NCBI RefSeq assembly: GCF_003013695.1
Contig: NZ_CP027792.1
Span: 2,996,501-3,060,500, forward strand
Length of the DNA: 64,000 nt
Direction: 5' to 3'
DNA from: Pulveribacter suum
Lineage (GTDB): Bacteria > Pseudomonadota > Gammaproteobacteria > Burkholderiales > Burkholderiaceae_C
The translations under genes and the position numbers were made by a program. The notes beneath the pieces are model-generated. The model saw nothing but the letters and a program-made list of their open reading frames with translations, was not told where the DNA came from and ran no database searches. Positions 50,301 through 60,618 of the stretch are shown here, in pieces (the stretch's first letter is position 1; each line of letters starts with the position of its first letter).

Positions 50301-51722
50301 TCAGTGGGCGGCAAAGGTCACGCGCTCGGGCACGGGCTTCGGAGCGCCCAGCCGGCTCCACCAGGGCATGAGCAGGAAGAAGCCGAAGTAAAACAGCGTA
50401 CCCACTTGCGAGACGCGCTCGCCGATCGGCGACGGCGGCTGCACGCCCAGATAGGCCAGGATGACGAAGTTGATCACGAACACGCCATACACCCACTTGT
50501 GCCAGTCAGGGCGGTAGCGAATGGAGCGCGCCGGGCTGTGGTCCAGCCAGGGCAGGAAGAACAGGATCACCACAGCCCCGCCCATGACGACCACGCCCCA
50601 GAACTTGGCGTCGATCGCCAGCATCAGGGCAACGGCGACGGCGGCAGCCACCAGCACGACGCCCTTCATGATGGCTGGCAGGCGGGCCTTCAGCACACCG
50701 AAGCCGGCGCCCAGCACCACGCAGGCGATCAGCGCATACATCATCTCGCCGGTAATGGCACGCAGCATCGAGTAGAACGGCGTGAAGTACCACACCGGAG
50801 CGATGTGCGCGGGCGTCTTCAATGGGTCGGCCGGGATGAAATTGTTGTACTCCAGGAAGTAGCCGCCGAACTCGGGCGCGAAGAAGATGATGGCCGAGAA
50901 GATGAACAGGAAGATGGCCACGCCGAAGATGTCGTGCACCGTGTAGTACGGGTGGAAGGGGATGCCGTCCAGCGGGTGGCCCTTGTCGTCCACCGGCTTG
51001 CCCGGGCCCTTGATCTCGATGCCGTCGGGGTTGTTGGAGCCCACGTCGTGCAGTGCCAGCAAGTGCGCCACCACCAGGCCCAGCAGCACCAGCGGCACGG
51101 CGATGACGTGGAAGCTGAAGAAGCGGTTCAGCGTTGCGTCGCCCACCACGTAGTCGCCGCGAATCAGCAGGGCCAGGTCCGGGCCGATGAAGGGGATGGC
51201 CGAGAACAGGTTCACGATCACCTGGGCACCCCAGTACGACATCTGGCCCCAGGGCAGCAGGTAGCCCATGAAGGCTTCGGCCATCAACGCCAGGAAGATG
51301 GCGCAGCCGAAGATCCAGACCAGCTCGCGCGGCTTGCGGTAGCTGCCGTACAAAAGCCCCCGGAACATGTGCAGATACACGACCACGAAGAACGCCGAGG
51401 CGCCCGTGGAGTGCATGTAGCGGATCAGCCAGCCCCAGGGCACGTCGCGCATGATGTACTCGACCGACTCGAAGGCCTTGGCGGCGTCGGGCTTGTAGTG
51501 CATCACCAGGAAGATGCCGGTGACGATCTGGATCACCAGCACCAGCAGCGCCAGCGAGCCGAAGATGTACCAGAAGTTGAAGTTCTTCGGAGCGTAGTAC
51601 TCCGACATGTGAACCTTGTAGGCGTCGAAAGCCGTCGGGAAACGGTTTTCCAGCCAGTTCATCGTCTTTGCGCCCGCCGAAGCGTTGGGCGAAAGCTCCT
51701 TGAATTCGCGGTAAGCAGCCAT
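50301..51722 (-). CDS. petB: Cytochrome b of the bc1 complex
   Basis: A 473-residue full-length cytochrome b (not split into b6 and subunit IV). It has about nine membrane segments, the haem b histidines in RYMHSTGASAFFVVVYLHMF and the second pair in FFSFHVIAVPLVLLGLVVAH, and the Qo-site PDPL-type region near PADPLKTPAHI, then PVWYFTPFYSMLRAI. It oxidises ubiquinol at Qo and reduces quinone at Qi. It lies 15 nt after petA. Confidence 0.97.
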   Translation of the reverse strand: MAAYREFKELSPNASAGAKTMNWLENRFPTAFDAYKVHMSEYYAPKNFNFWYIFGSLALLVLVIQIVTGIFLVMHYKPDAAKAFESVEYIMRDVPWGWLIRYMHSTGASAFFVVVYLHMFRGLLYGSYRKPRELVWIFGCAIFLALMAEAFMGYLLPWGQMSYWGAQVIVNLFSAIPFIGPDLALLIRGDYVVGDATLNRFFSFHVIAVPLVLLGLVVAHLLALHDVGSNNPDGIEIKGPGKPVDDKGHPLDGIPFHPYYTVHDIFGVAIFLFIFSAIIFFAPEFGGYFLEYNNFIPADPLKTPAHIAPVWYFTPFYSMLRAITGEMMYALIACVVLGAGFGVLKARLPAIMKGVVLVAAAVAVALMLAIDAKFWGVVVMGGAVVILFFLPWLDHSPARSIRYRPDWHKWVYGVFVINFVILAYLGVQPPSPIGERVSQVGTLFYFGFFLLMPWWSRLGAPKPVPERVTFAAH

Positions 51723-51737
51723 CTCTCAGTGCCTCCC

Positions 51738-52337
51738 TCAGGCTTTTTTGTCTTCGCCGATGAGCAATCGGGTATCCGACAGGTACATGTGCGGTGGCAC
51801 CGGCAGGTTGTCGGGCGAAGGTTTGTTCTTGTACACGCGGCCGGCCATGTCGAAGGTCGAGCCGTGGCAAGGGCACAGGAAGCCGCCGTGCCAGTCGTTG
51901 GGCAGCGAAGGCTGCGGGCCGGTGGCGAACTTGTCGGTGGGCGAGCAGCCCAGGTGCGGGCAGATGCCCACGGCCACCAGGATTTCGGGCTTGATGGAGC
52001 GATGCTCGTTTTGCGCATACGACGGCGTGAACTCGGCCGGATTGCGCTGCGACTTCGGATCGGCCAGCTGGCCGTCCAGCTTGGGCAGCTCGGCAAGCTG
52101 CTCGGGCGTGCGACGGATGATCCACACCGGCTTGCCGCGCCACTCCACGGTCATCTTCTCGCCGGGCTTGAGCTGGGAGATATCCACCTCGACCGCAGCG
52201 CCTGCCGCCTTGGCCTTCTCCGACGGCTGGAACGTGCTGACAAATGGAACGGCGACTGCCACGCCGCCTGCCGCGCCCGCGCAGCCGGACGCGATGAGCC
52301 ACGTCCGTTTGCTGGAGTCGATCGGAGTATCACTCAT
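51738..52337 (-). CDS. petA: Rieske iron-sulfur protein of the bc1 complex
   Basis: A 199-residue [2Fe-2S] protein. The N-terminal anchor follows a KR pair (SSKRTWLIASGCAGAAGG), consistent with Tat-dependent insertion; the tatABC genes lie nearby. Cluster ligands are C126 and H128 (CPHLGC) and C155 and H158 (CPCHG), with the disulfide cysteines C131 and C157. It transfers electrons from ubiquinol to cytochrome c1. First gene of petABC, divergent from mscL. Confidence 0.97.
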   Translation of the reverse strand: MSDTPIDSSKRTWLIASGCAGAAGGVAVAVPFVSTFQPSEKAKAAGAAVEVDISQLKPGEKMTVEWRGKPVWIIRRTPEQLAELPKLDGQLADPKSQRNPAEFTPSYAQNEHRSIKPEILVAVGICPHLGCSPTDKFATGPQPSLPNDWHGGFLCPCHGSTFDMAGRVYKNKPSPDNLPVPPHMYLSDTRLLIGEDKKA

Positions 52338-52472
52338 GGGGATCCTCGGTATGCATCGTTATAAAAGGTCAACTGCAAATTGTAGCGGAGCGAAAAAGGT
52401 TCCCCTCCCCTACCCGGGCCCAGCGGCCTGGACAATACTGCGGGTCTTTCATCCAGGACAAGGGTTTGCCAC

Positions 52473-52931
52473 ATGGGCATTGCGCATGAATTCAAGGAAT
52501 TTGCCGTCAAGGGCAACGTCATCGACCTGGCAGTGGGCGTGATCATCGGCGGCGCCTTCGGCAAGATCGTCGATTCGGTGGTGAACGATCTCATCATGCC
52601 GGTGGTGGGCCTGGTGTTCGGCAAGCTCGACTTCTCCAACCTGTTCATTGCGCTGGCGCATGTGCCGCCGGACGTGCCGCATACGCTGGAGGCGGTGCGC
52701 AAGGCCGGGGTGCCGGTTTTCGCCTACGGCCACTTTCTGACCATCAGCCTGAACTTCGTCATCCTGGCGTTCATCATCTTCATGATGGTCAAGCAGATCA
52801 ACCGCCTCAAGCGCGAGTGGCCGCACCAACAGGAAGCAGCGAAGAAGGAAGAGCCGGAGGCGCCGCCAGAGGACATCCAGCTGCTGCGCGAGATTCGCGA
52901 TAGCTTGAAGAAAACACCTCCCCTGAATTGA
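52473..52931 (+). CDS. mscL: Large-conductance mechanosensitive channel
   Basis: A 152-residue MscL. It opens [20 protein letters not shown], then TM1 with the pore motif [20 protein letters not shown], a periplasmic loop, TM2 ([20 protein letters not shown]) and a cytoplasmic helix. It is a little longer than E. coli MscL, with an acidic insert near EEPEAPPED before the final helix. It gates under extreme hypo-osmotic stress. Divergent from petA. Confidence 0.97.
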   Translation: MGIAHEFKEFAVKGNVIDLAVGVIIGGAFGKIVDSVVNDLIMPVVGLVFGKLDFSNLFIALAHVPPDVPHTLEAVRKAGVPVFAYGHFLTISLNFVILAFIIFMMVKQINRLKREWPHQQEAAKKEEPEAPPEDIQLLREIRDSLKKTPPLN

Positions 52932-52937
52932 CGGGAA

Positions 52938-53045
52938 CAACCTCTTGAGGCGCTTCGCGCCTTCCCCCTTCTCCGTACGCGCTGCGCGCTATGGAGAAGG
53001 GGACGCAGCCGGCGCGGCGGAGCGCCCTTGCGCGGCTGCACTGGC
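52938..53045 (+). repeat. Intergenic repeat C, copy 3
   Basis: CCTCTTGAGG, GCGCTTCGCGCC, TTCCCCCTTCTCC, GCGCTGCGCGC, GGAGAAGGGGACGCAGCC, GGAGCGCCCTTGCGCGG, CTGCACTGGC. It follows the mscL stop. Several nested dyads (GGCGCTTCGCGCC; TTCTCC/GGAGAA) can fold. The same order of blocks occurs at 9120-9231 and inverted at 44698-44797. Confidence 0.8.
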
Positions 53046-53120
53046 TTAGGGTGCGCCAGATTCAGGCATCTGGGGCCATCGCGTGCAGCGAGGAATCAAG
53101 CACCAATTCACGTCGCTCCA

Positions 53121-53152
53121 AGCCCGCGCTCCTGTAGGAGCGCGGGCTTTTT
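53121..53152 (+). terminator. Strong intrinsic terminator downstream of mscL
   Basis: A perfect 12-bp stem AGCCCGCGCTCC with GGAGCGCGGGCT around TGTA, followed by TTTT on the plus strand only. It lies 190 nt past mscL and faces the 3' end of pdxA, so it ends mscL transcripts that pass through repeat C. Confidence 0.9.
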
Positions 53153-53162
53153 CATGCGCGCA

Positions 53163-54203
53163 TCACCCGTGCGCCAAGGCGCGGGCCATGCGCACGGCTT
53201 CGATCAGGCTGGCCGGGTCGGCCATGCCGCTGCCGGCGATGTCGAAGGCCGTGCCGTGGTCGGGGCTGGTGCGCACCAGGGGCAGGCCCAGCGTCACGTT
53301 CACGCCTTTGTCCACGCCCAGGTATTTCACCGGGATCAGCCCCTGGTCGTGGTACATGGCCAGCACCACGTCGAATTCGCCCGGCCGGGCGGCGGTGTGG
53401 CGCGCGCGCATGAAGACCGTGTCGGGCGCATAGGGCCCGTGCGCGTCGATGCCCTCTGCGCGGGCGGCGGCGATGGCCGGGGCTATTGCCTCGATCTCCT
53501 CGCGCCCGAACAGCCCTCCCTCGCCCGCGTGCGGGTTCAGCCCGGCCACGCCGATGCGCGGCGTGCGGCCCAGACTGCGGCCGAGCGCGGCATGGGTGAT
53601 GCGCAGTGTCTGCAGAACGCCGTGCGCGGTGACGGCGGCAATGGCCTCGCGCAGCGCCACGTGGATGCTGACCAGCACCGTGCGCAGCTCGTCGCTGGCC
53701 AGCATCATGCGCACCGGCATCTGCGCCAGGGGCACGCCGGCGTGGCGCGCGGCCTCGGCCTGCAGCAGCTCGGTGTGGCCCGGAAAAGGCACGCCGGCGG
53801 CGGCCAGCGCCTCCTTGTGCAGCGGCGCGGTGACCAGGCCTGCTACTTCGCCGGCCAGTGCCGCGCGCGCCGCCCAGACCACGCAATCGGCCGCCGCACG
53901 GCCGGCTTCGGCGCTCACCGCGCCAAAGGGCGGCGGGCTGCCCAGGCCTGGCAGCTGCCACACGGGCAGCGCCTGCGGCGGCAGCTGCGCCAGGTCTTGC
54001 AGACGGGCGAGGCGCTGCACGGCCAGCGCGGGCCGGCCCAGCTGGCTGGTGATGGCCGCGGCCCGCGCCAGCGCGGCAGCGTCGCCCACCACGAAGCAGC
54101 CCCGCAGCACGTCGGGCGCCTCGCGGAACGCCTTGGCGATGATCTCGGGGCCGATACCGGCAGGGTCGCCCTGCGTGATGGCCAGTGGCAGCATGGAAGG
54201 CAT
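53163..54203 (-). CDS. pdxA: 4-hydroxythreonine-4-phosphate dehydrogenase
   Basis: A 346-residue PdxA, an NAD-dependent enzyme of pyridoxal phosphate synthesis. It opens PLAITQGDPAGIGPEIIAKA. The metal-binding histidines appear in VTAPLHKEALAAAGVPFPGH, HVALREAI and LAMYHDQGLIPVK, and the C-terminal block VNVTLGLPLVRTSPDHGTAF is standard. An ATG two codons downstream (MLPL) is possible. It is transcribed after the Nif3-like gene, with repeat A between. Confidence 0.96.
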   Translation of the reverse strand: MPSMLPLAITQGDPAGIGPEIIAKAFREAPDVLRGCFVVGDAAALARAAAITSQLGRPALAVQRLARLQDLAQLPPQALPVWQLPGLGSPPPFGAVSAEAGRAAADCVVWAARAALAGEVAGLVTAPLHKEALAAAGVPFPGHTELLQAEAARHAGVPLAQMPVRMMLASDELRTVLVSIHVALREAIAAVTAHGVLQTLRITHAALGRSLGRTPRIGVAGLNPHAGEGGLFGREEIEAIAPAIAAARAEGIDAHGPYAPDTVFMRARHTAARPGEFDVVLAMYHDQGLIPVKYLGVDKGVNVTLGLPLVRTSPDHGTAFDIAGSGMADPASLIEAVRMARALAHG

Positions 54204-54219
54204 GGCGGCAGTTCTCTAG

Positions 54220-54282
54220 TCAAATCAGCCTCTAGCGCCCACCCAGTAAGCGCCAGCAGCTATCAAAACAATAGTAGCCAGA
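54220..54282 (+). repeat. Intergenic repeat A, copy 9
   Basis: TCAAATCAGCCTCTAGCGCC, AGTAAGCGCCAG, CAGCTAT, A/T-rich spacer and ATAGTAGCC. It lies between the Nif3-like gene and pdxA. Confidence 0.8.
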
Positions 54283-54283
54283 C

Positions 54284-55039
54284 TCAGGCCGGGTTGTCGA
54301 TGTCGATGAACTGATGCACCAGGCCCAGCTCGGCGGCGATGTGCCCGGCCACGGCCGGGGCGCCGTAGCGTTCAGTGGCGTGGTGGCCGGCAGCGATGAA
54401 GGCCACGCCGGTCTCGCGCGCCAGGTGGGCCTGGGGCTCGGAGATTTCGCCGGTGAGGAAGGCATCGGCCCCGGCGGCGATGGCGCCTTCGAAGAAGCCC
54501 TGCGCGCCGCCCGTGCACCAGGCCACGCGGCGAACGGGGCGCGGCGCGCCCTCGGGCGCCACCAGCGTCACCGTGCGGCCCAGCGCCTGCTGCACCTGCG
54601 CGGCCAGGGCCTGGGCACTGGCGATGTCGCAGGGCGCCGCAAAGCCCAGCTCCTGCTCGCCAAAATGGGCGTCGGCCTGCCAGCCGAGAAGCGCGCCCAG
54701 CTGGGCGTTGTTGCCCAGTTCAGGATGCGCGTCCAGCGGCAGGTGGTAGGCGAACAGGTTGATGTCGTGGGCCAGCAGGCGCTGCAGGCGCTCTTTCAGC
54801 CAGCCGTTGATGCGCCCGTCCATGCCGCGCCAGAACAGGCCGTGGTGCACGAAGAGCGCGTCGGCCTGCTCGCGAATGGCCGCGTCGATCAACGCCCGGC
54901 TGGCCGTGACGCCGCTGACGATGCGGCCAATGGTGGCCTTGCCCTGCACCTGCAGGCCGTTGGGGCCGTAGTCCTTGAAGCGCCCGGGCTGCAGCAGCGC
55001 GTCGAAGCGGGCCAGGAGATCGTCTCTGTCAATGCTCAT
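54284..55039 (-). CDS. Nif3-like dinuclear metal centre protein
   Basis: A 251-residue protein of the NIF3/YbgI family with a toroid fold and a two-metal site. Likely ligands are in ALFVHHGLFWRG near residue 65, FAYHLPLDAHPELGNN near 95 and the C-terminal AAGHHATERYG near 215. E. coli YbgI is its namesake; the biochemical role is unsettled. The start at 55037-55039 (MSIDRDDLLARF) matches the family. It is divergent from the DegS-like protease gene. Confidence 0.92.
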   Translation of the reverse strand: MSIDRDDLLARFDALLQPGRFKDYGPNGLQVQGKATIGRIVSGVTASRALIDAAIREQADALFVHHGLFWRGMDGRINGWLKERLQRLLAHDINLFAYHLPLDAHPELGNNAQLGALLGWQADAHFGEQELGFAAPCDIASAQALAAQVQQALGRTVTLVAPEGAPRPVRRVAWCTGGAQGFFEGAIAAGADAFLTGEISEPQAHLARETGVAFIAAGHHATERYGAPAVAGHIAAELGLVHQFIDIDNPA

Positions 55040-55143
55040 GGCCGATGATTGTGCCGCCATCCCTGCCGACCGCGGGCTGGCGCCGGGGCCCGCCCCCAAT
55101 GGCGCGACAATCAGGGCCTTTGCCTGCCCTCCCCTGCCTCGCC

Positions 55144-56286
<1,143 letters not shown>

Positions 56287-56302
56287 CGAAAGCGCTATCA
56301 AA

Positions 56303-56347
56303 AAAAGAGCTGCCAGCGCTTGCGTAGCAAGCGCTGGCAGCTCTTTT
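56303..56347. terminator. Bidirectional terminator formed by doubled repeat A
   Basis: Perfect 21-bp inverted repeat: the left arm 56303-56323 (AAAAGAGCTGCC, CAGCGCTTGC) and right arm 56327-56347 with the 3-nt loop GTA. The A-run on the left and T-run on the right give a T-tract on either strand. The core words CAGCGCTTGC and GCAAGCGCTGGCAGCT are those of repeat A (copy 10). It ends both the DegS-like gene and tatC. Confidence 0.92.
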
Positions 56348-56368
56348 CATGCTTGAAACAGAAGAGAA

Positions 56369-57157
56369 TCAGGCGGCTTGGTCGGGTGCGTCCTCGGGCG
56401 CCTTGGTGTGGCGGATGAACAGCCGCGCGGCCCAGATGCCGAGTTCGTACAGCAGGCACATCGGAATGGCCAGGGCCAGCTGCGAGACCACGTCCGGCGG
56501 CGTGACGATGGCGGCGACGATGAAGGCCGCGACGACGAAATAGCCCCGAAAGCTCTTGAGCTTGTCCACCGTCACCACCTCCAGGCGCGCCAGCACCACC
56601 ACGGCGATCGGCACCTCGAAGGCCAGGCCGAAGGCCAGGAACATGGTCATGACGAAACCAAGATACGCCTCAATGTCCGGCGCGGCGGTGATGCTCTTGG
56701 GCGCAAAGCTCTGGATGAAGGAAAACACCTGGCCGAAGACAAAGAAGTAGCAAAACGCCACCCCCATGAAGAACAGCACCGTGCTGGAGATGACCAGCGG
56801 CAGCACCAGGCGCTTTTCATGCGAATACAGCCCCGGTGCGATGAAAGCCCATACCTGGTACAGCACCACTGGCAGCGCCACCAGAAAGGCCGCCAGCAGC
56901 AAGATCTTCAGCGGCACCATGAAGGGCGAGATGACCGAGGTGGCGATCATGGTCGCGCCCTGCGGCAGGTGGGCCACCAGGGGCGCGGCCAGCAGGTCGT
57001 ACAGCTGCCCCGGCCCAGGCCAGAAGAACAGTACGGCGGCGACGATGCCCACGGCGATGACGGCCCGCATGAGCCGGTCGCGCAGCTCCATCAGGTGCGC
57101 AACGAAGGGCTGCTCGGTGCCGGCCAATTCGTCTTCGGAATTCGTTGGTTGGGACAT
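56369..57157 (-). CDS. tatC: Sec-independent protein translocase TatC
   Basis: A 262-residue TatC with six membrane segments. The N-terminal receptor loop for twin-arginine signals includes PFVAHLMELRDRLMRA; FIAPGLYSHEKR and EAYLGFVMTMFLAFGLAFEV follow. It forms the signal-recognition core with TatB. It is the last gene of hinT-tatA-tatB-tatC and ends at a bidirectional terminator. Confidence 0.97.
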   Translation of the reverse strand: MSQPTNSEDELAGTEQPFVAHLMELRDRLMRAVIAVGIVAAVLFFWPGPGQLYDLLAAPLVAHLPQGATMIATSVISPFMVPLKILLLAAFLVALPVVLYQVWAFIAPGLYSHEKRLVLPLVISSTVLFFMGVAFCYFFVFGQVFSFIQSFAPKSITAAPDIEAYLGFVMTMFLAFGLAFEVPIAVVVLARLEVVTVDKLKSFRGYFVVAAFIVAAIVTPPDVVSQLALAIPMCLLYELGIWAARLFIRHTKAPEDAPDQAA

Positions 57158-57243
57158 AGGCGTGGCGGCAGCTGCCCGGTGTGTGCGCAGGCAGGCCGCA
57201 CGCGCCGGATGGCGCCGTCAGAACAACAGGGCAGTTCAGGCAG

Positions 57244-57732
57244 TCAATGGAATTTCTGGGGCCGAAAGCGTGCCACCCGCGCCGCGCCGGACTGCACGTG
57301 CGTGCGCACACCCGCACGGGCCTTGTACCAGCGCGGCACAGCGCCGCGCTTGAGGCGCCAGTTCTTGCCCGGGTGGCTGTAGGCAGGGACGATAGTGCTG
57401 CCGGATTCAAACCCCAGGCCGGGCGCGTCGCCGCTGCCATCGGCCTTGATGCCGGCCACGGTATCGTCCAGGCCCTTTTGGAAGTCGCTGGCGCTGGTGT
57501 GGATGCTTTGCTCGACGTCGCGCGCGGCGCTCTCCACCGTGTCCTTCATCTTGCGCAGCTCATCGAGCTCCATGGAGCGGTTGACCTCGGCCTTCACGTC
57601 GGCCACGTAGCGCTGCGCCTTGCCCAGCAGCGTGCCCACGGTGCGGGCCACGCGCGGCAGCTTCTCGGGGCCGATGACGATGAGTGCAACGGCGCCGATC
57701 AGCGCCATCTTGGACAGGCCGATGTCGATCAT
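57244..57732 (-). CDS. tatB: Sec-independent protein translocase TatB
   Basis: A 162-residue TatB. The N-terminal membrane helix and hinge ([31 protein letters not shown]) are typical, followed by an amphipathic helix and an acidic then basic tail. It links TatC to substrates. It lies 26 nt after tatA and 86 nt before tatC. The C-terminal region beyond residue 120 is Arg-rich and not conserved. Confidence 0.95.
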   Translation of the reverse strand: MIDIGLSKMALIGAVALIVIGPEKLPRVARTVGTLLGKAQRYVADVKAEVNRSMELDELRKMKDTVESAARDVEQSIHTSASDFQKGLDDTVAGIKADGSGDAPGLGFESGSTIVPAYSHPGKNWRLKRGAVPRWYKARAGVRTHVQSGAARVARFRPQKFH

Positions 57733-57758
57733 GCGGGGCGCTCGGGCGGCAAGCCGGC

Positions 57759-58016
57759 TCAGCCCTTGCGGCGGGCTTCGACGTCGATGGTCTCGCGCTC
57801 GGGCGTGGCGGGCGCGCCCGTCACCTGGCCCACGGGCGGATGGGCCGCGTTGGCGTTGGCGGCGTCTGCCTCGGCGGAGCCGTCGCGCATGCCGTCCTTG
57901 AAGCCCTTGACGGCCCCGCCCAGGTCGGTGCCCATGTTCTTGAGTTTCTTGGTGCCGAAGACCAGCACCACGATCAGCAGCACGACCAGCCAGTGCCAGA
58001 TGGAAAACGAACCCAT
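57759..58016 (-). CDS. tatA: Sec-independent protein translocase TatA
   Basis: An 85-residue TatA, the pore-forming subunit. The short N-terminal helix [20 protein letters not shown], hinge GTKKLKNMG and amphipathic helix [14 protein letters not shown] are standard. The start at 58014-58016 is chosen over an ATG seven codons upstream because it begins at the membrane helix. Tat substrates likely encoded nearby include the Rieske protein and the LivK-like receptor. Confidence 0.96.
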   Translation of the reverse strand: MGSFSIWHWLVVLLIVVLVFGTKKLKNMGTDLGGAVKGFKDGMRDGSAEADAANANAAHPPVGQVTGAPATPERETIDVEARRKG

Positions 58017-58127
58017 GGAAATCTCCTCACGTTTCAATCCACGTCTGCCGCTACCGGCAGGCGCTTGCGACGCATGCCGCCTATTTTAGACGCCCGGGTG
58101 GCCTGGGCCCGGCGATGGCCCTTGCCC

Positions 58128-58487
58128 TTACCCCTTTTTCCAGGGGCGCGGCCCGCCGACGATGTGCATGTGCAGGTGGTGGATTTCCTGGCCACCCTCC
58201 TCGCCGGTGTTGATCACCAGGCGAAAGCCGCCATCCGGGTACGGGTTGCAGCCCTGCTCGGCCGCCAGCTGGGGGGCCAGCGTCATCATGTGGCCCAGCA
58301 GGCCTGCATGCTCGGGCGTGACCGAGGCCATGGAAGGGATGTGCTGCCGGGGCACGAGCAGCAGGTGCACGGGCGCCCAGGGGCTGATGTCGTGGAAGGC
58401 CAGGACGTGCTCGTCCTCATAGGCCTTCTTGGCCGGGATCTCGCCGGCGACGATCTTGCAAAACAGGCAGTCGGGGTCGTGTGTCAT
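58128..58487 (-). CDS. hinT: HinT-type histidine triad nucleotide-binding protein
   Basis: A 119-residue HIT protein of the HinT/Hint1 branch, a purine nucleoside phosphoramidase. The triad is in HHLHMHIVGGPRPW near residue 103, the N-terminal zinc-like pair in DCLFCKIVAGEIPAKK, and the block FHDISPWAPVHLLLVPRQHI is specific. Its place between the his genes and tatABC is the usual betaproteobacterial one. Confidence 0.95.
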   Translation of the reverse strand: MTHDPDCLFCKIVAGEIPAKKAYEDEHVLAFHDISPWAPVHLLLVPRQHIPSMASVTPEHAGLLGHMMTLAPQLAAEQGCNPYPDGGFRLVINTGEEGGQEIHHLHMHIVGGPRPWKKG

Positions 58488-58494
58488 GGGAGGT

Positions 58495-58887
58495 TCAGGC
58501 CTGGATGGCCTGGCTTTTGTTCATGGCGACCATGCCGCGCACGATGCGGTACAGGAACCAGATCGAGATCAGGCCCCAGGCGATCCAGCCGGGGAAGACG
58601 AACAGGAACCACAGCGGCGCCGTCACGATGTACAGCACGCCAGCCCAGATCACCGTGCGGATGCGCCAGGAAAAGTGGCTGGCCTGCCAGGTGCCCTCGG
58701 CGTCGCTCTTCTTGACCAGGTCGATGATCAATGCCACCAGCAGCAGCGCGGTGCCTGGCTGGGTGCCCGGCAGCACGGCGCCCAGGGCGACGATCAGGTG
58801 CAGCACGTAGCTGACCCAGCCAATCGCCTTGAGCGAGTCGGCGCGCTGGTTGGGTTCGACGTCGATGATGTCGCGGCGGTCGTTCAT
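58495..58887 (-). CDS. Small membrane protein between hisE and hinT
   Basis: A 130-residue protein with three or four hydrophobic segments (about 22-62, 76-98 and 99-120). It resembles the DUF4870-type membrane proteins often found at this position in betaproteobacterial his clusters; I am not certain of the family number. The block [20 protein letters not shown] is the most conserved-looking part. Its ATG overlaps the hisE stop by 4 nt, which supports it as the real start. Function unknown. Confidence 0.82.
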   Translation of the reverse strand: MNDRRDIIDVEPNQRADSLKAIGWVSYVLHLIVALGAVLPGTQPGTALLLVALIIDLVKKSDAEGTWQASHFSWRIRTVIWAGVLYIVTAPLWFLFVFPGWIAWGLISIWFLYRIVRGMVAMNKSQAIQA

Positions 58888-59276
58888 GGCGTGCTTTCTC
58901 CTGGTGCTTCTTCCTGCTCGCGCGCATGTGCCTTGCGCAGGGCCTTTTCCTCGATGCCGCTGGTGCCTTCGCGGCGCTCCAGCTCGGCGATCACGTCGGC
59001 CGGTGCCAGACCGAAGTAGGCCAGCGCCACCATGCTGTGAAACCACAGGTCGGCCACCTCATAGACCAGCGCGGCCGGCGCCGCGCCGTGCTGCACGTCC
59101 TTGGCGGCCATGACCACTTCGGTGGCCTCCTCGCCGATCTTCTTCAGGAAGGCGTCCGGCCCCTTGTGCAGCAGCCGCGCCACGTAGCTGGCCTGCGCGT
59201 CGCCGCCGTTGGCGGGTTTGCGGCGTTCGATGATGGCGGCCAGGCGGGCCAGGGAATCGTTGCTGGTGCTGCTCAT
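58884..59276 (-). CDS. hisE: Phosphoribosyl-ATP pyrophosphatase
   Basis: A 130-residue HisE, separate from HisI here. The MazG-like helices carry the metal-binding residues in [18 protein letters not shown] and [19 protein letters not shown]. It converts phosphoribosyl-ATP to phosphoribosyl-AMP, the second step of histidine synthesis. The C-terminal 20 residues ([12 protein letters not shown]) are an acidic tail longer than usual. It lies 7 nt after hisI. Confidence 0.96.
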   Translation of the reverse strand: MSSTSNDSLARLAAIIERRKPANGGDAQASYVARLLHKGPDAFLKKIGEEATEVVMAAKDVQHGAAPAALVYEVADLWFHSMVALAYFGLAPADVIAELERREGTSGIEEKALRKAHAREQEEAPGESTP

Positions 59277-59283
59277 GAATGCT

Positions 59284-59691
59284 TCAGTTGTAGATGGAGG
59301 CCGGATCTTTCAAGACCGGATCGACGGCCTGCCACTGCCCGTCCTTCAATACGCTGAAGAAACAGCTGTGCCGCCCGGTGTGGCAGGCGATTGCCGGCTC
59401 GTGCCCTTGTTGCGTCACGCGCAGCAGCACCACGTCGGCATCGCAGTCCAGGCGGATCTCGTGCACCGTCTGCACGTGGCCCGACTCCTCGCCCTTGAAC
59501 CACAGCCTGCCGCGCGATCGGCTGAAATAGACGGCGCGGCCCAGCTCGGCGGTCTTTTGCAGCGCCTCGCGGTCCATCCAGGCCAGCATCAGCACGTCGC
59601 CGCTGGCGGCCTCCTGGGCGATGGCGGGCACCAGGCCGCGCGCGTCCCAGCGGATCTGGTCGAGCCAGGGGATGGCGGCTTCAGCGGTCAT
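59284..59691 (-). CDS. hisI: Phosphoribosyl-AMP cyclohydrolase
   Basis: A 135-residue HisI. The zinc and magnesium sites are in [20 protein letters not shown] sequence and the signature [10 protein letters not shown] near residue 105. It opens the adenine ring of phosphoribosyl-AMP. It is monofunctional (not fused to HisE). Repeat A separates it from hisF upstream. Confidence 0.96.
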   Translation of the reverse strand: MTAEAAIPWLDQIRWDARGLVPAIAQEAASGDVLMLAWMDREALQKTAELGRAVYFSRSRGRLWFKGEESGHVQTVHEIRLDCDADVVLLRVTQQGHEPAIACHTGRHSCFFSVLKDGQWQAVDPVLKDPASIYN

Positions 59692-59709
59692 GGGATAAGG
59701 TCTATGGAA

Positions 59710-59770
59710 CTATGAAAAAGATAGCTGCCAGCGCTTGAACAGCAAGGGCTGGGGGCCGATTTGACAAAAA
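59710..59770 (-). repeat. Intergenic repeat A, copy 11 (inverted)
   Basis: On the minus strand: TTTTTGTCAAATCGGCCCC, CAGCCCTTGCTG, CAAGCGCTGG, CAGCTAT, then CTTTTTCATAG. It lies between hisF and hisI, inside the his operon. Confidence 0.85.
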
Positions 59771-59776
59771 TTTCAC

Positions 59777-60556
59777 TCACAGCCGCACGGCAATGCCGCG
59801 CCCGCGCATGTGCTCCTTGGCCTGGCGCACGGTGAATTCGCCGTAATGGAAGATGCTGGCGGCCAGCACCGCGTCGGCGCCGCCGATGCTCACGCCGTCG
59901 GCCAGGTGCTCCAGGTTGCCCACGCCGCCCGAGGCAATGACGGGCACGCCCACGGCGTCGCTCACGGCGCGCGTCAGCTGCAGGTCAAAGCCGCTCTTGG
60001 TGCCGTCGCGGTCCATGCTGGTCAGCAGGATCTCGCCGGCGCCGCGGCGGGCCATCTCGGTAGCCCATTGCACGGCGTCCAGCCCGGTGTTCTTGCGCCC
60101 GCCGTGGCTGTACACGTCCCAGCCCTCGCCGCGCGCGGCCACGTCCGGGCCCTGGCGGCGCTTGGCGTCGATGGCCACCACGATGCACTGCGCGCCGTAT
60201 TTGGCGGACGCGGCCTCGATCACATCCGGGTCGCTAATGGCGGCCGAGTTGAAGCTGACCTTGTCCGCCCCGGCGTTGAGCAGCCGGCGCACGTCAGCCA
60301 CGGTGCGCACGCCGCCGCCCACCGTGAGCGGGATGAAGACCTGGCTGGCCACGGCCTCGATGATGGGCAGGATCAGGTCGCGCCCGTCGCTGGTGGCGGT
60401 GATGTCCAGGAAGGTGAGCTCGTCGGCGCCCTGCTCGTTGTAGCGCGCGGCGATCTCCACCGGGTCGCCGGCGTCGCGCAGTTCGACGAAGTTGACGCCC
60501 TTGACGACCCGGCCGCCGGTCACGTCCAGGCAGGGGATGATGCGTTTGGCCAGCAT
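59777..60556 (-). CDS. hisF: Imidazole glycerol phosphate synthase, cyclase subunit
   Basis: A 259-residue TIM barrel. The catalytic Asp11 is in [20 protein letters not shown] and the second catalytic Asp in VVAIDAKRR near residue 131. It uses ammonia from HisH to form imidazole glycerol phosphate and AICAR. The start at 60554-60556 is standard. It lies 62 nt after hisA. Confidence 0.98.
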   Translation of the reverse strand: MLAKRIIPCLDVTGGRVVKGVNFVELRDAGDPVEIAARYNEQGADELTFLDITATSDGRDLILPIIEAVASQVFIPLTVGGGVRTVADVRRLLNAGADKVSFNSAAISDPDVIEAASAKYGAQCIVVAIDAKRRQGPDVAARGEGWDVYSHGGRKNTGLDAVQWATEMARRGAGEILLTSMDRDGTKSGFDLQLTRAVSDAVGVPVIASGGVGNLEHLADGVSIGGADAVLAASIFHYGEFTVRQAKEHMRGRGIAVRL

Positions 60557-60618
60557 GGGCAGGCAGCTCCGTAAAGGTGGGAGGAAAGCCGGCCGTGAGG
60601 CCGGCTGCGCCGGGGCCG

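Noticed and set aside
49443..52364. A 973-codon open frame on the plus strand
   Set aside because: It runs antisense to petC, petB and petA. Its composition is that of reverse-read membrane protein genes, and no ribosome site or family match is visible.
52338..52472. Promoters for petA and mscL in their divergent gap
   Set aside because: TACAAT-like and TATAAC-like words are present, but none has a -35 hexamer at an acceptable distance, so I do not list them.
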